This document shows positions 12,808 through 24,477 of a DNA stretch of 64,000 nucleotides, piece by piece. This DNA is from Branchiostoma lanceolatum (Eukaryota > Chordata > Leptocardii > Amphioxiformes > Branchiostomatidae). The translations under genes and the position numbers were made by a program. Location of the stretch: contig NC_089732.1 in the NCBI RefSeq assembly GCF_035083965.1, forward strand, positions 5,657,383 through 5,721,382. Reading direction: 5' to 3'. The notes under the pieces are model-generated. The model was not told where the DNA came from. It worked only from the letters and a program-made list of their open reading frames with translations, and ran no database searches. How positions within the stretch are numbered: the stretch's first letter is position 1; each line of letters begins with the position of its first letter.

Positions 12808-13713
12808 GTTTGTTAGTCACAGCGTCCAACGAGGAAGTCAAACCCCTTAGCTACTAAATGTACACAGAAACATCAGAATCAGAAAGATCTATAGACCAGA
12901 CTTTCTTACATTTACCTTTCAACATCACTGTATCTGCTCTAAAAATAGGGGCACATGATAGAAGCTCTTTTTCACACAAGACCAACATTGCTGTTTAATG
13001 TAGGGAAGATAATGTATGTAAGAAACGGAACATGTCATTAGACCACATCTGTCCTTGAAAGGCTGTCCTCAGCCCATTGTTCCTGGACCTAAATGGTCAA
13101 CAAAAGCAGAGGGAGGAGTAGCAAAATATTCCTCTGAACAACAGTACAGTTTCAAAGTAGACTCTGCAAACAAACATTACTATATGGGCTACCAATTTTT
13201 CTTGCTACATTTTGGCAGACAAATTCACTTCAAGAAAATAACTGTGGACTTGCGGATGAATCTTAAAAACCTGAAGAAAGCTATGACAATGGCCCGAATG
13301 GAGTGATTTTCTTGGAAAGCTATGCTGTAGTGTAACAAGTCACAAGAGCAACAGAAGTAGTCATTTGCACACTCAATGTAGTATGAATGTAATAACTTCG
13401 CAAGAGAAAATAGGAAAAGAACTAAGAAGCATAACTTTGGTTGCTTCACATTTTGAGTCATCAAAAAATTCCTGTGGTGACGCTTGATTATTTTTAACAA
13501 CGACCCACCAGACAACTTTTAAATATGAATGTTACTAGTTGTACAGACTAGTTGGACATATTATTACATTTGAGTGCATTTGAAACTGTTCATGTGTCTG
13601 GTCGATGTCAATGTGTTTTATGAACTGTAAGCAAAAACTACTGTACATTGTATTGTTGTGAGAAGCCCTGAAGACAAAGTTGGAAGCAACGATGCAGCTC
13701 CATTTAATTGAGT

Positions 13714-14060
13714 GCAAAAAGGGACAGGTTTACCCGGAGGCAACACGTGTTGGTAGAGGCAATGTCAACCTTCTCTAATCTCCAAGCAGATCTATAGGTT
13801 GCGAAGACCGTATCCAACTTCTTCTGCCAGTTGGATATGGTCTTCGCAACCTATAGATCTGCTTGGAGATTAAACCTTCTTCTTCACCTTTCAAGTTAAC
13901 ATTTAGCCTACCAAGGTAGCCGTTTGGAACCAAATTTGTGCAAAAAAGGGACAGGTTTACCCGTAGAGAACATGTGTTGGTAGAGGCAATGTCATTATCA
14001 ACCATCTCCTTTCAAGTTAACATTCAGCCTACCAAGGTACCCGTTTGGCACCAAATTTGC
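13714..14060. repeat. Local tandem duplication, about 220 bp apart
   Basis: GTGCAAAAAGGGACAGGTTT at 13714 recurs at 13938, and TTCAAGTTAACATTNAGCCT occurs near 13890 and 14012. The first copy carries the palindromic family D insertion. Confidence 0.7.
13775..13873. mobile_element. Near-perfect palindromic MITE (family D), about 98 bp
   Basis: Two arms of about 42 bases with one mismatch around an 11-base loop; ends CTAATCTCCAAGCAGAT and ATCTGCTTGGAGATTA. It is flanked by ACCTTCT on both sides, a likely target-site duplication. It interrupts the first of two copies of a local tandem duplication. Confidence 0.75.
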
Positions 14061-17000
14061 ACTGGTTATGAGGTTAGGCAACAGGGAGAAGGTTAAAGAG
14101 AAGACACTCATGCACGTATCATTATCGATTTCATGGAATCTGTGTATATAAAGTACTGTATATTTGCCAAGCAGTGTTCTTCTGTATGTAACATTGTATT
14201 GCTTGTTCACCATAGAAATGAGTTGAATACAATTAATAAACATCTTTCATGCGAATTGTATACATATGCGTGCACGTTTCTCATCAAATTTCAAATCTGC
14301 ATAATTCCAGCCAAATTTCTACCTTCATGTTTTGTTATGCCTAAAAAGCGATGAAAACTAGAGTTCCACAACCTAATAACTTTGCCAAATGATGAATTCT
14401 AAAGGCTTCTCATTAATCATGCAATGCTGGTAGGGGGCCCATAATCTAATCATTCCTTCATTTGACCAACTTCTATAAACACACCAAGTATCATAGAGAT
14501 CCATCCACAAGTTCTCAAGCTATAATATTTACAAACACACACACTGACTTGAAAATGGTTCCTGTTCCAAACAACTGCATACAAGTCATGAGTGAAGCCC
14601 CATCTGGGCTAGGAAGCAATGTGCAACTACATACAAATGTGCTACGGAGTTCTGAAACTCTGATAAACAACGGCCCAGTTGGAATGCCCATCAAGTGTAC
14701 AGTTGGGGATGCTTTGTTTTTACAACTTGTAAACTCTGTCAGACCATGTGCAAGAAGTCTTAGAAGTGGGTTAAGATATGAAACCACAAGTCAATCCCTG
14801 TGTTAGACAATGGTCTTCACAGACTACAAACTAAAATCACGTACAACGTAAACTGATTATAATGCCCTTTGATGCTACAAGCTTCTGGGGGCGCCTCAAA
14901 GCTGGGAAAGTACAGTCAGTAATAGAATTAGAACTTGTTCTATTTAAAGTCTGCAACAGCCAACATTGGCCGATGTTGGGGGGGTCTCACGTTTCAACGA
15001 TCTATTTATGTTTCAATGCCAACCCTCTTGTACACTGATAGTGCATTACCAGTACTCTATTCCTAGATTTTCAGGTGATTGGGGTGGTATATGATCTGTG
15101 AGCAACAACATTTCCAAACAAACTCCTTTGTATCTTTGTTTGGAAACAAAAAAGAACAGCTAATTTCTAAAACTGACTTATCTTTGTAGGCCAGTTGCTT
15201 CAGATAGCATGGCTGTGAAATATAACTCTTTTCCCTAAAACTAATTTATGTGCATAATTCCACAAAGGACTTGCACAGTGGGAGTTAGCTCCTTGTGGCC
15301 CGACCTTTGACCTCCCGTGGATTTGCCTTCTGCAGGCCTCAAGTCAGGGAGTGGGAGGGACTAACTGCTCATAAATATTCATAAATCTTACATCCCTTGG
15401 AAAGATACACTGCTTGAAACTGGGGTTGGCATGAACAGGTTCAAACAATGTAGAATACATTTAGTACGTTTTCACTTTTTCATAAAATTTTAGCTACAAA
15501 TATGATGATCAAAACTTTATCTGTCTTTCCTCTAAAATGTTACCTTCCAATTTCCTTTAAATTTTCTTTCCCAGATGCTGACCTATATATCAACTATGCA
15601 GTGGCTGTGCTGTTATGATTATCATTAAGATCTTCCCCCTTAAATCAATTATTTTAATTCTTGGCGCTTAACCTAAAGGAGATTTCAGCCACAGAATGAT
15701 GGCTGCTACTAAATTTTAGAAGTGCTAGAAGAGTGAGAGTTGGTTTATCGTAAGAAAAATTACCGTTACACTTGCACATTGACTACATAGCCAAACCAAG
15801 GAGGTTGGCCAAACACGTGATTCCAAATCTTTAAAATCAGCCAATTTTCAACTCAGCCAGCCCTAGTTCAAACAGAAAAGGAGCTGATAATGATAAGTGC
15901 ACCAGATGTGCGGTGTACTTTGCCCTCTGTGAACAAATATTCAAGATGGAGAGAGGACTCTGGTTTTTTCCATCTGTGGGAGGTATGTTGCCATGGCAGC
16001 CTGCCAAAAATAGAAGGAGAGCGGAATAGTCCATTCAGGTTTTCCAGCGGGGGAGCATCTAGAGGCTTTCTCCTCTGTGATAGACTAATCCATGTGATAT
16101 GAAATACATGGCAGAAATTTAAATTGGGTAGACAATTAAAAAAGGGGACTGATAAGAAGCTCTACAGTTTCATAGTGGGAGGAGCAAGTAAAAGATGGGC
16201 AACATGCCTATCAGATACAGACTGCTGGGATCTTCTTTCTCTATGTGATAGGAAGACAATGTGAAACCAAAACATACATGGTTTCTTCGACATTGTTACC
16301 AATTAAGATTTTGCCAATGATTAGAATCATACTAGAATATTTTCTAAACCCAATACACTTGCAGGGACCACCCTAAAGATTCATAATGATAATAATACTA
16401 ATAGAGAAGTATTGGTTGATCCAGTGTGATTGGCTGGAAACGCTATCCGCAAAGATGCATAGTATGCACTTAAGTACTGCTTTTATACCTTTTCCTTAGT
16501 TTTCTGAGAGTGCCTCTTTTCCACTTCTAACCTTTAACCCTAACAGAATGATTGACATCTGGGGTTTCCCTGGCCTTCCACTGTGGACGCCACTCCAAGC
16601 TACATACCTGGCTGCCAGCTTGAATAAGATAGGAAAACCATCTAAAACCCAGACAAACAAACACAAAACAGAAACAGCTCGACTGATGATGGTCACAAAA
16701 ACGATGTCATCCCCTGTATTTCTCTAATCTAAGCTGCTAAGTTTGCTGCAAAACCTCAAATATGTGTGTCAAACAAAGAATGTGTTCCACTTCAGTGGGA
16801 CCAGGTCTGTCCAGTCTGCAAGAGCTGAAATGTAATACCCCCGGGGGCCAACCTGTCACTGCTATCCAGTGCAACAGGCACACGAGATTCAAACATCTAC
16901 TTTTCTTTTCAAGCTGGACAGTCACATCTGGAACTCCCCAAAACCATGCATCTTTCCCCTCCAGGTTAAAAATTACCTATCGTTTGGTTGCTAAGTGCGT

Positions 17001-18065
17001 CTGCAGACAGCCAAGGAAACTCGAGCTGAGGGCATTTACTTTGCATGCCTAACAATGGAGGGCCCTATAGAAAGAGGTCCACTATTCAAATGCCTACAGA
17101 GAAAAGCCTGGGGTGACCTTTGCTGGCAGGTGAAGTAACGTGAATAGGCCGGGACGTCAGCTTGCCGGCCGGCAATAGACCGGGGCCGCAAGGACAGTAC
17201 TTGTAGTTCTAGTCGGTTTACAGTCAGGAAACAACGGCTACCTCAACAAGGACACATAACACATAGCTGTCGTCACCACATCCACACCCACCGGTATTTT
17301 GTGGTCAGCCCTTATTAAAGAGTAGATAGCACCGCGAACACAAAACTACAGAACGATAGCTCAGGCGCTTGCGGTCCGTGATTCGCGGATAAAATGTGGG
17401 GAATTCCAAGTGTCGGGACAGCGGGTGATGCCAGTTTACTCTGCAACACGTCCTGACAAATCCCAACCCCCAAAATAGCCGCGCAAGCATGGAACAGCCC
17501 CGTGCCATGTCCTTACAAATAACAAAAACTCCAGCCTTAAAAATAGGAGTAAGGTTATGTAATCTGTCATACCTACCTTCAGTTCAGATATCCATAAGGC
17601 AATGGTGAGTCAACACAAATAACAGAAAACTTTCTTTCGGAGCAGTGTTCAACTTTGGGCCACTTCTGTTCGCTGTCAAGCACAGCCCACTATCAATACT
17701 ATCATAACAGATGCACAACATTATGTCATGTATAACAGTATGTAAAAATCTATTGGTTAGAGTGGGAAGGTACTATACTAAAATACAAACAGATTGAAAT
17801 TAATAAAAACTTGCTGTCAGTGTCAGCAGTGTCATTACATACAAGGTGATCTCAGCAAAACAATAGAGCTATTGTCTAGCTGCTGATGAATCATGAATTT
17901 GATGCAAGTGTTAGAACAATAGCTATTGTCCTACCAATGCTCTTGACAAGCTAGCATAAACTACTCAAGCATGGCTTCATAAGTTTATGTTAATGAATTC
18001 GTATAACTACTAAGCTAAGATATTGTGTGTGAGTGTGTGTGTGTGCAAAGCAACACATGCATTAC

Positions 18066-18444
18066 CTCCAAGTGTTACTCCAGGTGCGGGCGAGCCTATA
18101 AATCCTGAGTCATTACCTTCACTACTTCGAGCCCCTGGTCTTGGCGGAGGCCTTGGCGGACGTCTTGGAACGGCCACGGGGACGAAATATCTTTCTACAA
18201 ACTCAGTGTAGGTACCCGGAAAGCACCCTGATTCGCCTGTTCTTTCGTTACGTCCATTCAACCAGCCCTCTGGTTTTTCAACTGTACCCTCAATGTCTAC
18301 AAACGGTCCTTTCGCGACGAGGATGTCTCCAACCTCCATGCTAACATCTTCAGAGGATTCCTTGTCGTAGCGGTAGAGTGCACGGTATTTCGCCGCTTCC
18401 ACTCCCCTTTCCATTGCGTCACTTCCTCCGGTGGCCATTACCAT
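18066..18444 (-). CDS. PI3-kinase regulatory subunit (p85-type), first coding exon with SH3 domain
   Basis: Open from ATG at 18444 (a second ATG at 18438 has the better -3 G) to donor GGAG|GTAATG at 18066/18065; 126 codons plus one base. Encodes YRALYRYDKESSEDVSMEVG, GWLNGRNERTGESGCFPGTY and then Pro/Arg-rich RRPPRPPPRPG. The ALYRY/ALYDY, GWLNG-NE-TGE and FPGTYVE-like motifs are specific to the SH3 domain of class IA PI3K regulatory subunits (PIK3R1/PIK3R2). In p85 the SH3 is followed by a proline-rich stretch, a RhoGAP-like domain and two SH2 domains. None of those exons is visible in the 18 kb downstream (lower coordinates), so they are probably outside the window. Vertebrate p85 paralogues cannot be distinguished from this exon. 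Confidence 0.85.
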
Positions 18445-18475
18445 GCACAAGTCCACGTTTACTCAACGGTAAATT
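18445..18475 (-). other. 5' UTR part of the PI3K regulatory exon with a splice acceptor
   Basis: On the minus strand the exon is preceded by GTTTTTTGCAG|AATTTACC, a strong acceptor at 18476-18478. The sequence between it and the ATG has an in-frame TAA, so it is non-coding. This implies at least one upstream 5' UTR exon. Confidence 0.5.
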
Positions 18476-19309
18476 CTGCAAAAAACAAGAGACAGCGTCT
18501 ACATCAATATCAACTCTTGAACACATTGGTTTGTTAAATTTTTAAAATCCAGAAAAATTCAAACCTGTTGCATTTCAGAAAAAAAAAGAGCAACACTAGA
18601 AATGCTTTACGCCTCATATCTAATACGAACATACATGTAAGCAAATGTTAAAAGTCGACATTATAAATGTGTAAAATTTCTCAAAAAGTCGCTTTAACAG
18701 TCAAGAAAAGAGGAAAACAAAAATATACACAAATGCACTTCCTTCCACAAGTTCTTTTTTTTTTAAGTCACCCATATTTGCGGAGGGCTAAGAATGATTA
18801 CCACGTACTTTTGGGAAATGTTCTCTGAAATAATGTAAGGTTGTCAATATTATTTCTGCATCGTACAGAGTGGTAGCAGCATTTTGGGATGGTCAGTTGT
18901 CAAGAAGGGGCGGTTTGTGGCTGTGTCAAACGACATTTCCACAACAGGGCAGCCATCTTGGCATCACAAAAATGCTGCCGGCCGCAAAGTTTACCGTCTG
19001 AGGCCGCTTCGCAAACACTGGCCACGCGGAATATCAATCTCTCAATACACCGACAGTGAGACGAAATCAGTAGACTGAGAGGAATATCCGATTAAAGGCG
19101 TAAGGAAAAAAAAGGCCAACTTCGCTCGCTTCCGTGTGGTTGTGAGCTATGGTGGCGGAGCGCTGCGGGCGACAGGAAAGAGCGGCCCCGGCAGCATGCA
19201 GAGGCACGCCAACGTGCAGGCCCCTAGCCGCTCTGTCTCGGACAACTATCCCACAATATATGTGCAAATTAAGCGCGTCTCCAGGCTAGACATCGTCAGG
19301 ATATCTTAC

Positions 19310-19660
19310 CGTCTGACAGGTGTGGAGTCGTCCGTACTTCTGTGGAATCCAGGCGAGGGGGAATCCCGTGAGCTCACCCTCCAGATCTACTGTTGCGGGG
19401 GCCTGGCATGGGTTCCTGGTGGTGCAAGGGGTACGGAGAGAGAGGGATATAATACGGCGCGGTTTGAAGCTCTATCTCGCCCGCGAGAGTCTTCAAAAGC
19501 TTCGGTACTATACCATCGAACGGTGATCTTCCGTGAACGAGGGTCTGATGGCGTTGTCGAGCCCTAACGGCGCCTGTAGGACGGGGAAGGGGACCTACAC
19601 TCCACCTCCCAGCTCGGCCATGACCCAGGCTGCGGCTGCAGGAAGTAAGCACGGAGACCT
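19310..19660 (-). other. Likely non-coding first exon of the PI3K regulatory gene
   Basis: A CpG-rich island. Its low-coordinate end is a perfect minus-strand donor (GACG|GTAAGATAT, boundary 19310/19309). It lies directly upstream of the acceptor at 18476. The upper end is a guess; the open frames inside (both strands) show no domain and are typical of a CpG island. Confidence 0.4.
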
Positions 19661-19664
19661 CGGC

Positions 19665-19683
19665 CACGTGACCATTGACGTCA
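19665..19683 (-). promoter_or_regulatory. E-box plus CRE module, probable promoter of the PI3K regulatory gene
   Basis: CACGTG (19665-19670) and TGACGTCA (19676-19683) are five bases apart, at the upstream edge of the CpG-rich putative first exon. Both are palindromic, so strand is set only by the neighbouring gene. Confidence 0.4.
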
Positions 19684-20132
19684 TGAAACTCGTCCCCAGT
19701 CCTCCACACTCTCGTTCGTTATCACGTTTTGCCGAAGGGGAAACGTTAACTAAGTATCTAACAAAAGGCTGCTTGCAGAGTCAAACTACGCATTTGACTT
19801 TTGGTCGTCATTCTTCTTTTCAGCACACTGAAGTGCGTCATTGAAGAGATAAAGTGAGTTTCAAATAGAGATGACCATGCATTTCTACGTCATTTATTTG
19901 CCAGGTTTTCCGTTACACCTGGGTTGCTGACTGAGCGACCGCTTTCTTGTCTTATCAGTAACTTGAGTAAGAGAATGAAGAGGAATTGTTAAACGACACA
20001 TAAGTCTTCGTCAGTTCTTTTGTATGGCTGTCGACATGTCAATTGCCGTGCGCTCTGATAAGCTGTGACCGTGACTATAAACCTGCGTGTGCGATTTCGC
20101 CCCGGTGGTTTCATGAGGTTGCCAAGGATATC

Positions 20133-20204
20133 AAAAGCCATCAAATGAGTGAACTGAATTCAATGCACTTTACATTGGTACATGGAACTCATTTGATGGC
20201 TTTT
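20133..20204. repeat. Perfect 18 bp stem hairpin
   Basis: AAAAGCCATCAAATGAGT (20133-20150) and its exact inverse (20187-20204) around a 36-base loop. No other copy was noticed in the window. Confidence 0.7.
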
Positions 20205-20328
20205 CACTGCGGACGAAGCAATGACAATTACCATATGCATGTTCAGTGTTTGTTTGATTGCTTGTTCTTGTTTTTTATTGCTTCATTTGCTGGTTGTTTG
20301 GTTGCTTGCTTGCTTCACGGGAGGGTTA

Positions 20329-20450
20329 GTTGGTTGGTTGGTTGGTTGGTTGGTTGGTTGGTTGGTTGGTTGGTTGGTTGGTTGGTTGGTTGGTTGGTTG
20401 GTTGGTTGGTTGGTTGGTTGGTTGGTTGGTTGGTTGGCTGGTTGGTTGGT
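20329..20450. repeat. (TTGG)n microsatellite
   Basis: About 30 TTGG units with one interruption (GGCTGG) near the end. Confidence 0.97.
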
Positions 20451-21204
20451 TTTGGTTTCTTGCTTGCTTGGTTGCGTAAGAAGTGATCAACGTCACGTCG
20501 ACCATCGCTGACCCAAATTTGCTGATGCGTGCCGCCGGTGGTCAGCCGAACTCTCCCCCACACACATGATCTCTGTAACCACATATGCTTCTCATCTTAC
20601 CTCCGGCCGATATCAATTTAACCGCAAAATCACATCAACCGCAAACGTGATGGTGCAGCCAAACTACAGGGGTGTAGATTTTACTCTCCAAGCGGGTTGG
20701 GCTCTGGCTGGTTTTTGACGTGTTTTTAGATCTTTTTAGGCCTTTTTTGTCGGGCTTTCTATTTTTGTCCCGTTTTCTTTTAATATGTGTGAGCTGGAGA
20801 CATAAAATGTTAGCTTTCCGTACTGTCCAAAAACTGTGAAACTCCACTTCAGTTGGAGTAGGCTGGGATAAGTTGATGTGTATTTTCGGCACGGACAGTG
20901 TAAAACAGATCACTTTTTGTCTTCCTTCAAAAGAAACATAAGTTAGAACTTAGGATGCATATTTGGGAGTGCAACTTCTAAAGGTGCTTAGGCACCTGCT
21001 TTGCCCTACCTTTCACATTGTGAAGAACCCAAATAAAGAAATAGTATGTATACGCGGCCTTTAGCCTCCAGTTGGTCTAACGTGGCGCTACAAGATCCTA
21101 CAAAGAGGATACGAAAAAGTGCAGAAAGGACCAGTACGATGGGACAACTATATGACGGAATTCTTTATGTAACTTGTATATCACATTAGCATACTGTGAT
21201 GAGC

Positions 21205-21225
21205 TAATCTCCAAGCAGATGCGGG
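21205..21225. mobile_element. Solitary family D terminus
   Basis: CTAATCTCCAAGCAGATG only; no partner end found within a few hundred bases. A matching opposite end (CATCTGCTTGGAGATTAG) stands alone at 62078-62096. Confidence 0.4.
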
Positions 21226-21942
21226 GTTCGTCTTAGCGTTTTTACTCTCGCTTTGAGGAAGTTTCTAACGCTATGTCTTAGTGGTCCGCGTTTGTATCCC
21301 TCCGCTAGCCAGGAGGTCAGAAGAGACGGGGAGGTCCGAAAGGTTTGTATACATGTACCAGGCTATCCCTCCGCCTCCCCGCGGTAGGAAACACTGAGTC
21401 GTACCCCACTTCTGCTTGGCGATTATAATGAGCACCTCTGGTCACGATTGGTTTCCGTTTCCTCTCGATATCTGTATCGATGTCAATATTTTTTTTCTTC
21501 TTTCCTGTATCTTCTTTCCTGTTTGCTCTGAAGGAGTCAGCAGTCAATACACTAGTGCGACGACCTTCGATGTACCCAAGTAACCTTCACAACTAAATAA
21601 CATACTGGACAGGGTTAATAGCCTAGGATTTCATTCCGCGCATTCGGCGATAAATACAGCATTGGAACTGGAGCGTAAAAAGCGCCAATGGTGCGTCTAC
21701 GCGAGTTCTTAATGGACCCTGGCGTCAGTTTTAGCTCAGAATCTCGTTAAAACCCACTCACGGCGAAGCGCATGATTGCTACCATAACATTTTGATAGAT
21801 TTTAGATGGGTCAGATGCGTGGGAAAAAAAACTAGATCTCGTCAAGTGCTTCAGCCGTACAACAAAGTCGACAAGCTCTATTAAAAAGTAAAAAAGTAAA
21901 CCAGCTCAGCCATCACGACCAACTACATTTTAATTGTCCGTG

Positions 21943-22001
21943 AGAAAGAGAGGGATAGAGAGAGAGAGAGAGAGGAGAGATAAATAGAGAGAGAGAGAGA
22001 A
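21943..22001. repeat. (GA)n-rich interrupted microsatellite
   Basis: AGAGAG runs broken by GGAT, GGAG and TAAAT. Confidence 0.9.
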
Positions 22002-22194
22002 ATTCACAATACAAATTGGTTTCTCTACCGTGGAATGTAGGATAGTGTAGCGTGTATAACACTGTGCCTTCATTATGTCCAATTTCTAACTAAGCCGAAG
22101 TCGCTTTCACATTGATTGCTATAGTCCTGTAGTTTCTGCATCTTTCCTAGTCCGTCTCATCAAATAGGTAGTTCCATTTGAAAACTTTACTTAC

Positions 22195-22320
22195 CGCTCT
22201 GATCACATTTAATGGCACAGAAGCATTGAGCACGAATGATACAGTAGAATTCCCGGACTTTGATGGCTTGGCGCTCACCCATAATCATTCGCGGTATGTT
22301 GTAATGAATGGTTGCTGTCA
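22195..22320 (-). other. Possible minus-strand first exon with strong donor
   Basis: GCG|GTAAGTAAAG on the minus strand (boundary 22195/22194) is a consensus donor, and a CRE palindrome (22328-22335) sits just upstream. A 31-codon frame from ATG (MIMGERQAIKVREFYCIIRA and onward) is open to the donor at phase 1 but does not join in frame to the SH3 exon at 18475. It could be an alternative non-coding first exon of the PI3K gene or part of an unknown gene. Confidence 0.25.
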
Positions 22321-22327
22321 GAGGTGC

Positions 22328-22335
22328 TGACGTCA
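22328..22335. promoter_or_regulatory. CRE palindrome TGACGTCA
   Basis: Perfect eight-base CRE in a moderately GC-rich patch, between the minus-strand donor at 22195 and the possible plus-strand gene at 22860. It could serve either. Confidence 0.3.
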
Positions 22336-22859
22336 TGGTAATTGATTCCCGCCATTTCGATTTCCAACGCTCGGGTTGCCTTTGACTTTCGCCAAGGACT
22401 TTTGGAAAGTGTTGTCGCCCATACTAGGAGGTACTATTTCACTTTCATTGAAAGTTGAGTTGTTTGAAAATCTTTACGCCGTGTACACATAATCGTCATC
22501 GGACGAGCTTGAAACTTGTTGGTACAACAGCAGCCTCTTACGGATGTATGCCGAACTGCACCCAGGGATTTTAAAAAATATCCACAACAGTTTCACAACA
22601 ACATCGTTGTCTTTGAACATTCACGCATCCGAACAGGCCCTTTCTATTGCGTTTTCTTTTCACATGCTCCTATAACTTTTAAGCATAAGCCTAGACTTAG
22701 TTGAGGGCTTAAGATGTGTTATATTTTCGCCTCCGCTACCCAACCCTGCTTAATACAGCGTCAGGACGCATTAACTTTTGTCACGAAAACCGTTCTCGTG
22801 CGAAAGAAGTGCTAAGTCGGCAGTCCTGCCTGGCTCTAGTTTATTGATGTGCGACCTAG

Positions 22860-23480
22860 ATGACAACCTACGGTGTCGGCAGCAGCGCATTGGCAGACTG
22901 TTTGACGACAGAAGCCACACGAGAGCCGGCGGCCTCAGACACCCCATCGTCTGACAGTGACAGAGCAGCAACAGGTGTTTGGGTCGGGCGCGAAAAAGGC
23001 TCACGTAGGTGAACCATCGCCATGCCTCCCTATTAACATGATTAAAGGGTTTATAGATCTAGAAATATAGACGGTAGACGTTTGAGAATATCAGACATCC
23101 AGGTCACGTGAAAAAAGGATAAAACTGTGTATTTACTACTGGATTACTGAATTAATAAAATCAGTAATACAGCAGTAAAGACTCAATTTATTCTTCTTCC
23201 TAGAACATTTCACCTTTTTCTTTTTCTTCTTCGTTATTTCATGCTTGATTTTAACCTCATTGAGCTGAGGACTACCTGACTGTAAAACTTAATTAACTCT
23301 ACTCTAATCTACTCTTCTCTTGCTTTTTCTGAACTTCAGGACGTTGACCTAGAAAACGGAGACCTACATTTTGACATGTGTGACAGAACTATGGGGATTC
23401 TATTTCTGCGTCACCAGAAATTGATTGAACTGAACAGGGACATAAACCATTCAAATTCTTTCTACGATCAGGTTACTTAG
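22860..23480 (+). CDS. Possible small two-exon gene, product not recognised
   Basis: Exon a: 22860-22974 (MTTYGVGSSALADCLTTEAT and onward to SDSDRAAT, phase 1, donor CAG|GTGTTT). Exon b: 23353-23480 (acceptor ACCTAG) or 23340-23480 (acceptor AACTTCAG, phase 0), encoding NGDLHFDMCDRTMGILFLRH and QKLIELNRDINHSNSFYDQ with TAG at 23478. The a-b join is in frame only with the 23353 acceptor. Exon b has coding-like composition and a polypyrimidine tract in front. I do not recognise the protein. A further upstream exon would be needed if 23340 is the true acceptor. Confidence 0.3.
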
Positions 23481-24131
23481 AAAAGGATTTTTCACTATTC
23501 ATCTTCTTGACCTTCAATATTGTTTTACTTTCAACTCTGCTCATATGACCTTCGAACATGGTTACTGAAATTTCCCTCTTCATTAGCTTGTAGGAAGTCT
23601 GTAAAAAAGTATCAGAATTTTAAGTTACAAATTATACTGGACATTATCTGTATTGTGGTGTAACGTTAAATGCATTTCAAGCTCCCCCAACCATGCATGT
23701 GCAAGCACATCAAACCCCCAGATGATGGGGAACTGAAGACGCTAAACTGGATAGTCAGTGAGTGAGTGGTTTGAGGCTCCTTTGCAGCACCTTGTCAACT
23801 TCAAGTTTAATAACATGTGAACTGGGAAGTCTCTGTAGATGTTTGGGATCTCCAAGTGTTGTTTGAGTCTATTGATTGCTAAGGTAAATACGAATCACTG
23901 ACTGCTATCTATTGTGATATTGTCATGTCATAATGTTGATCATACACAGTCATACCCACACAGTTCATGATCCTTCTTGGTATGTGTGTATGTCCCAGAA
24001 TGTATATAAAAACTGGTTTAGTGCATATTGTCTTAAACGATGTCCTTTCCTACTATATAAATTCATAGGCACAACTTTACACAAATAAATGAAACAGTGA
24101 GTTTAGAAATTTGTTAAAACTCTTAAAAACC

Positions 24132-24137
24132 TTTATT
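24132..24137 (-). terminator. Candidate poly(A) signal of the FBXL12-type gene
   Basis: AATAAA on the minus strand (TTTATT on plus), about 340 bp past the stop codon. It is a plausible 3' end for the F-box gene. Confidence 0.45.
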
Positions 24138-24477
24138 GAACAATTGGATTCAGTTAAAATACATCACAAAATCAATGTTTCTTCTTTCAATATACATGTG
24201 CAATGAAAGGACAGGAATAAATGCAACTTTCACAGCAAATCTTGCCATTCTAGATACAAATTCTAGACACAAATTCAATATAAATTCTAGATTTAGATCC
24301 TATAGTGTAATTGACAAGTTATGGCATTTTTGCAACACGGTATGATCAAGAATTAATGATCGTAAGATGATCATAGATACATACATACATACAGTTGAAT
24401 GAATTATCAAAATTGCTTTGAGACACTATGAGAAGTCAATATGATTCAGTATGCTACAGTCATATCTCTAACAGGCG

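Larger units (their letters stand above)
10808..18065. other. Probable PI3K first-coding intron; no exon recognised
   Basis: Long AT-rich stretch with scattered GC-rich patches (11340-12450, 16560-17180). Frames in these patches lack domains and splice context. Contains the hAT-like and family D elements listed separately. Confidence 0.45.
19720..22194. other. Intergenic or 5' flank; no gene seen
   Basis: Holds the hairpin at 20133, the TTGG array, a solitary family D end and a GA-rich tract. No supported reading frame. Confidence 0.5.

Noticed and set aside
18023-18344. Plus-strand frames over the SH3 exon
   Set aside because: Antisense shadows of the PI3K regulatory exon.
19136-19844. Frames on both strands in the CpG-rich patch
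   Set aside because: No domain; better explained as a CpG island with a 5' UTR exon.
20043-20584. Reading frames with WLVG or TNQP repeats
   Set aside because: They are translations of the TTGG microsatellite, with no domain outside it.
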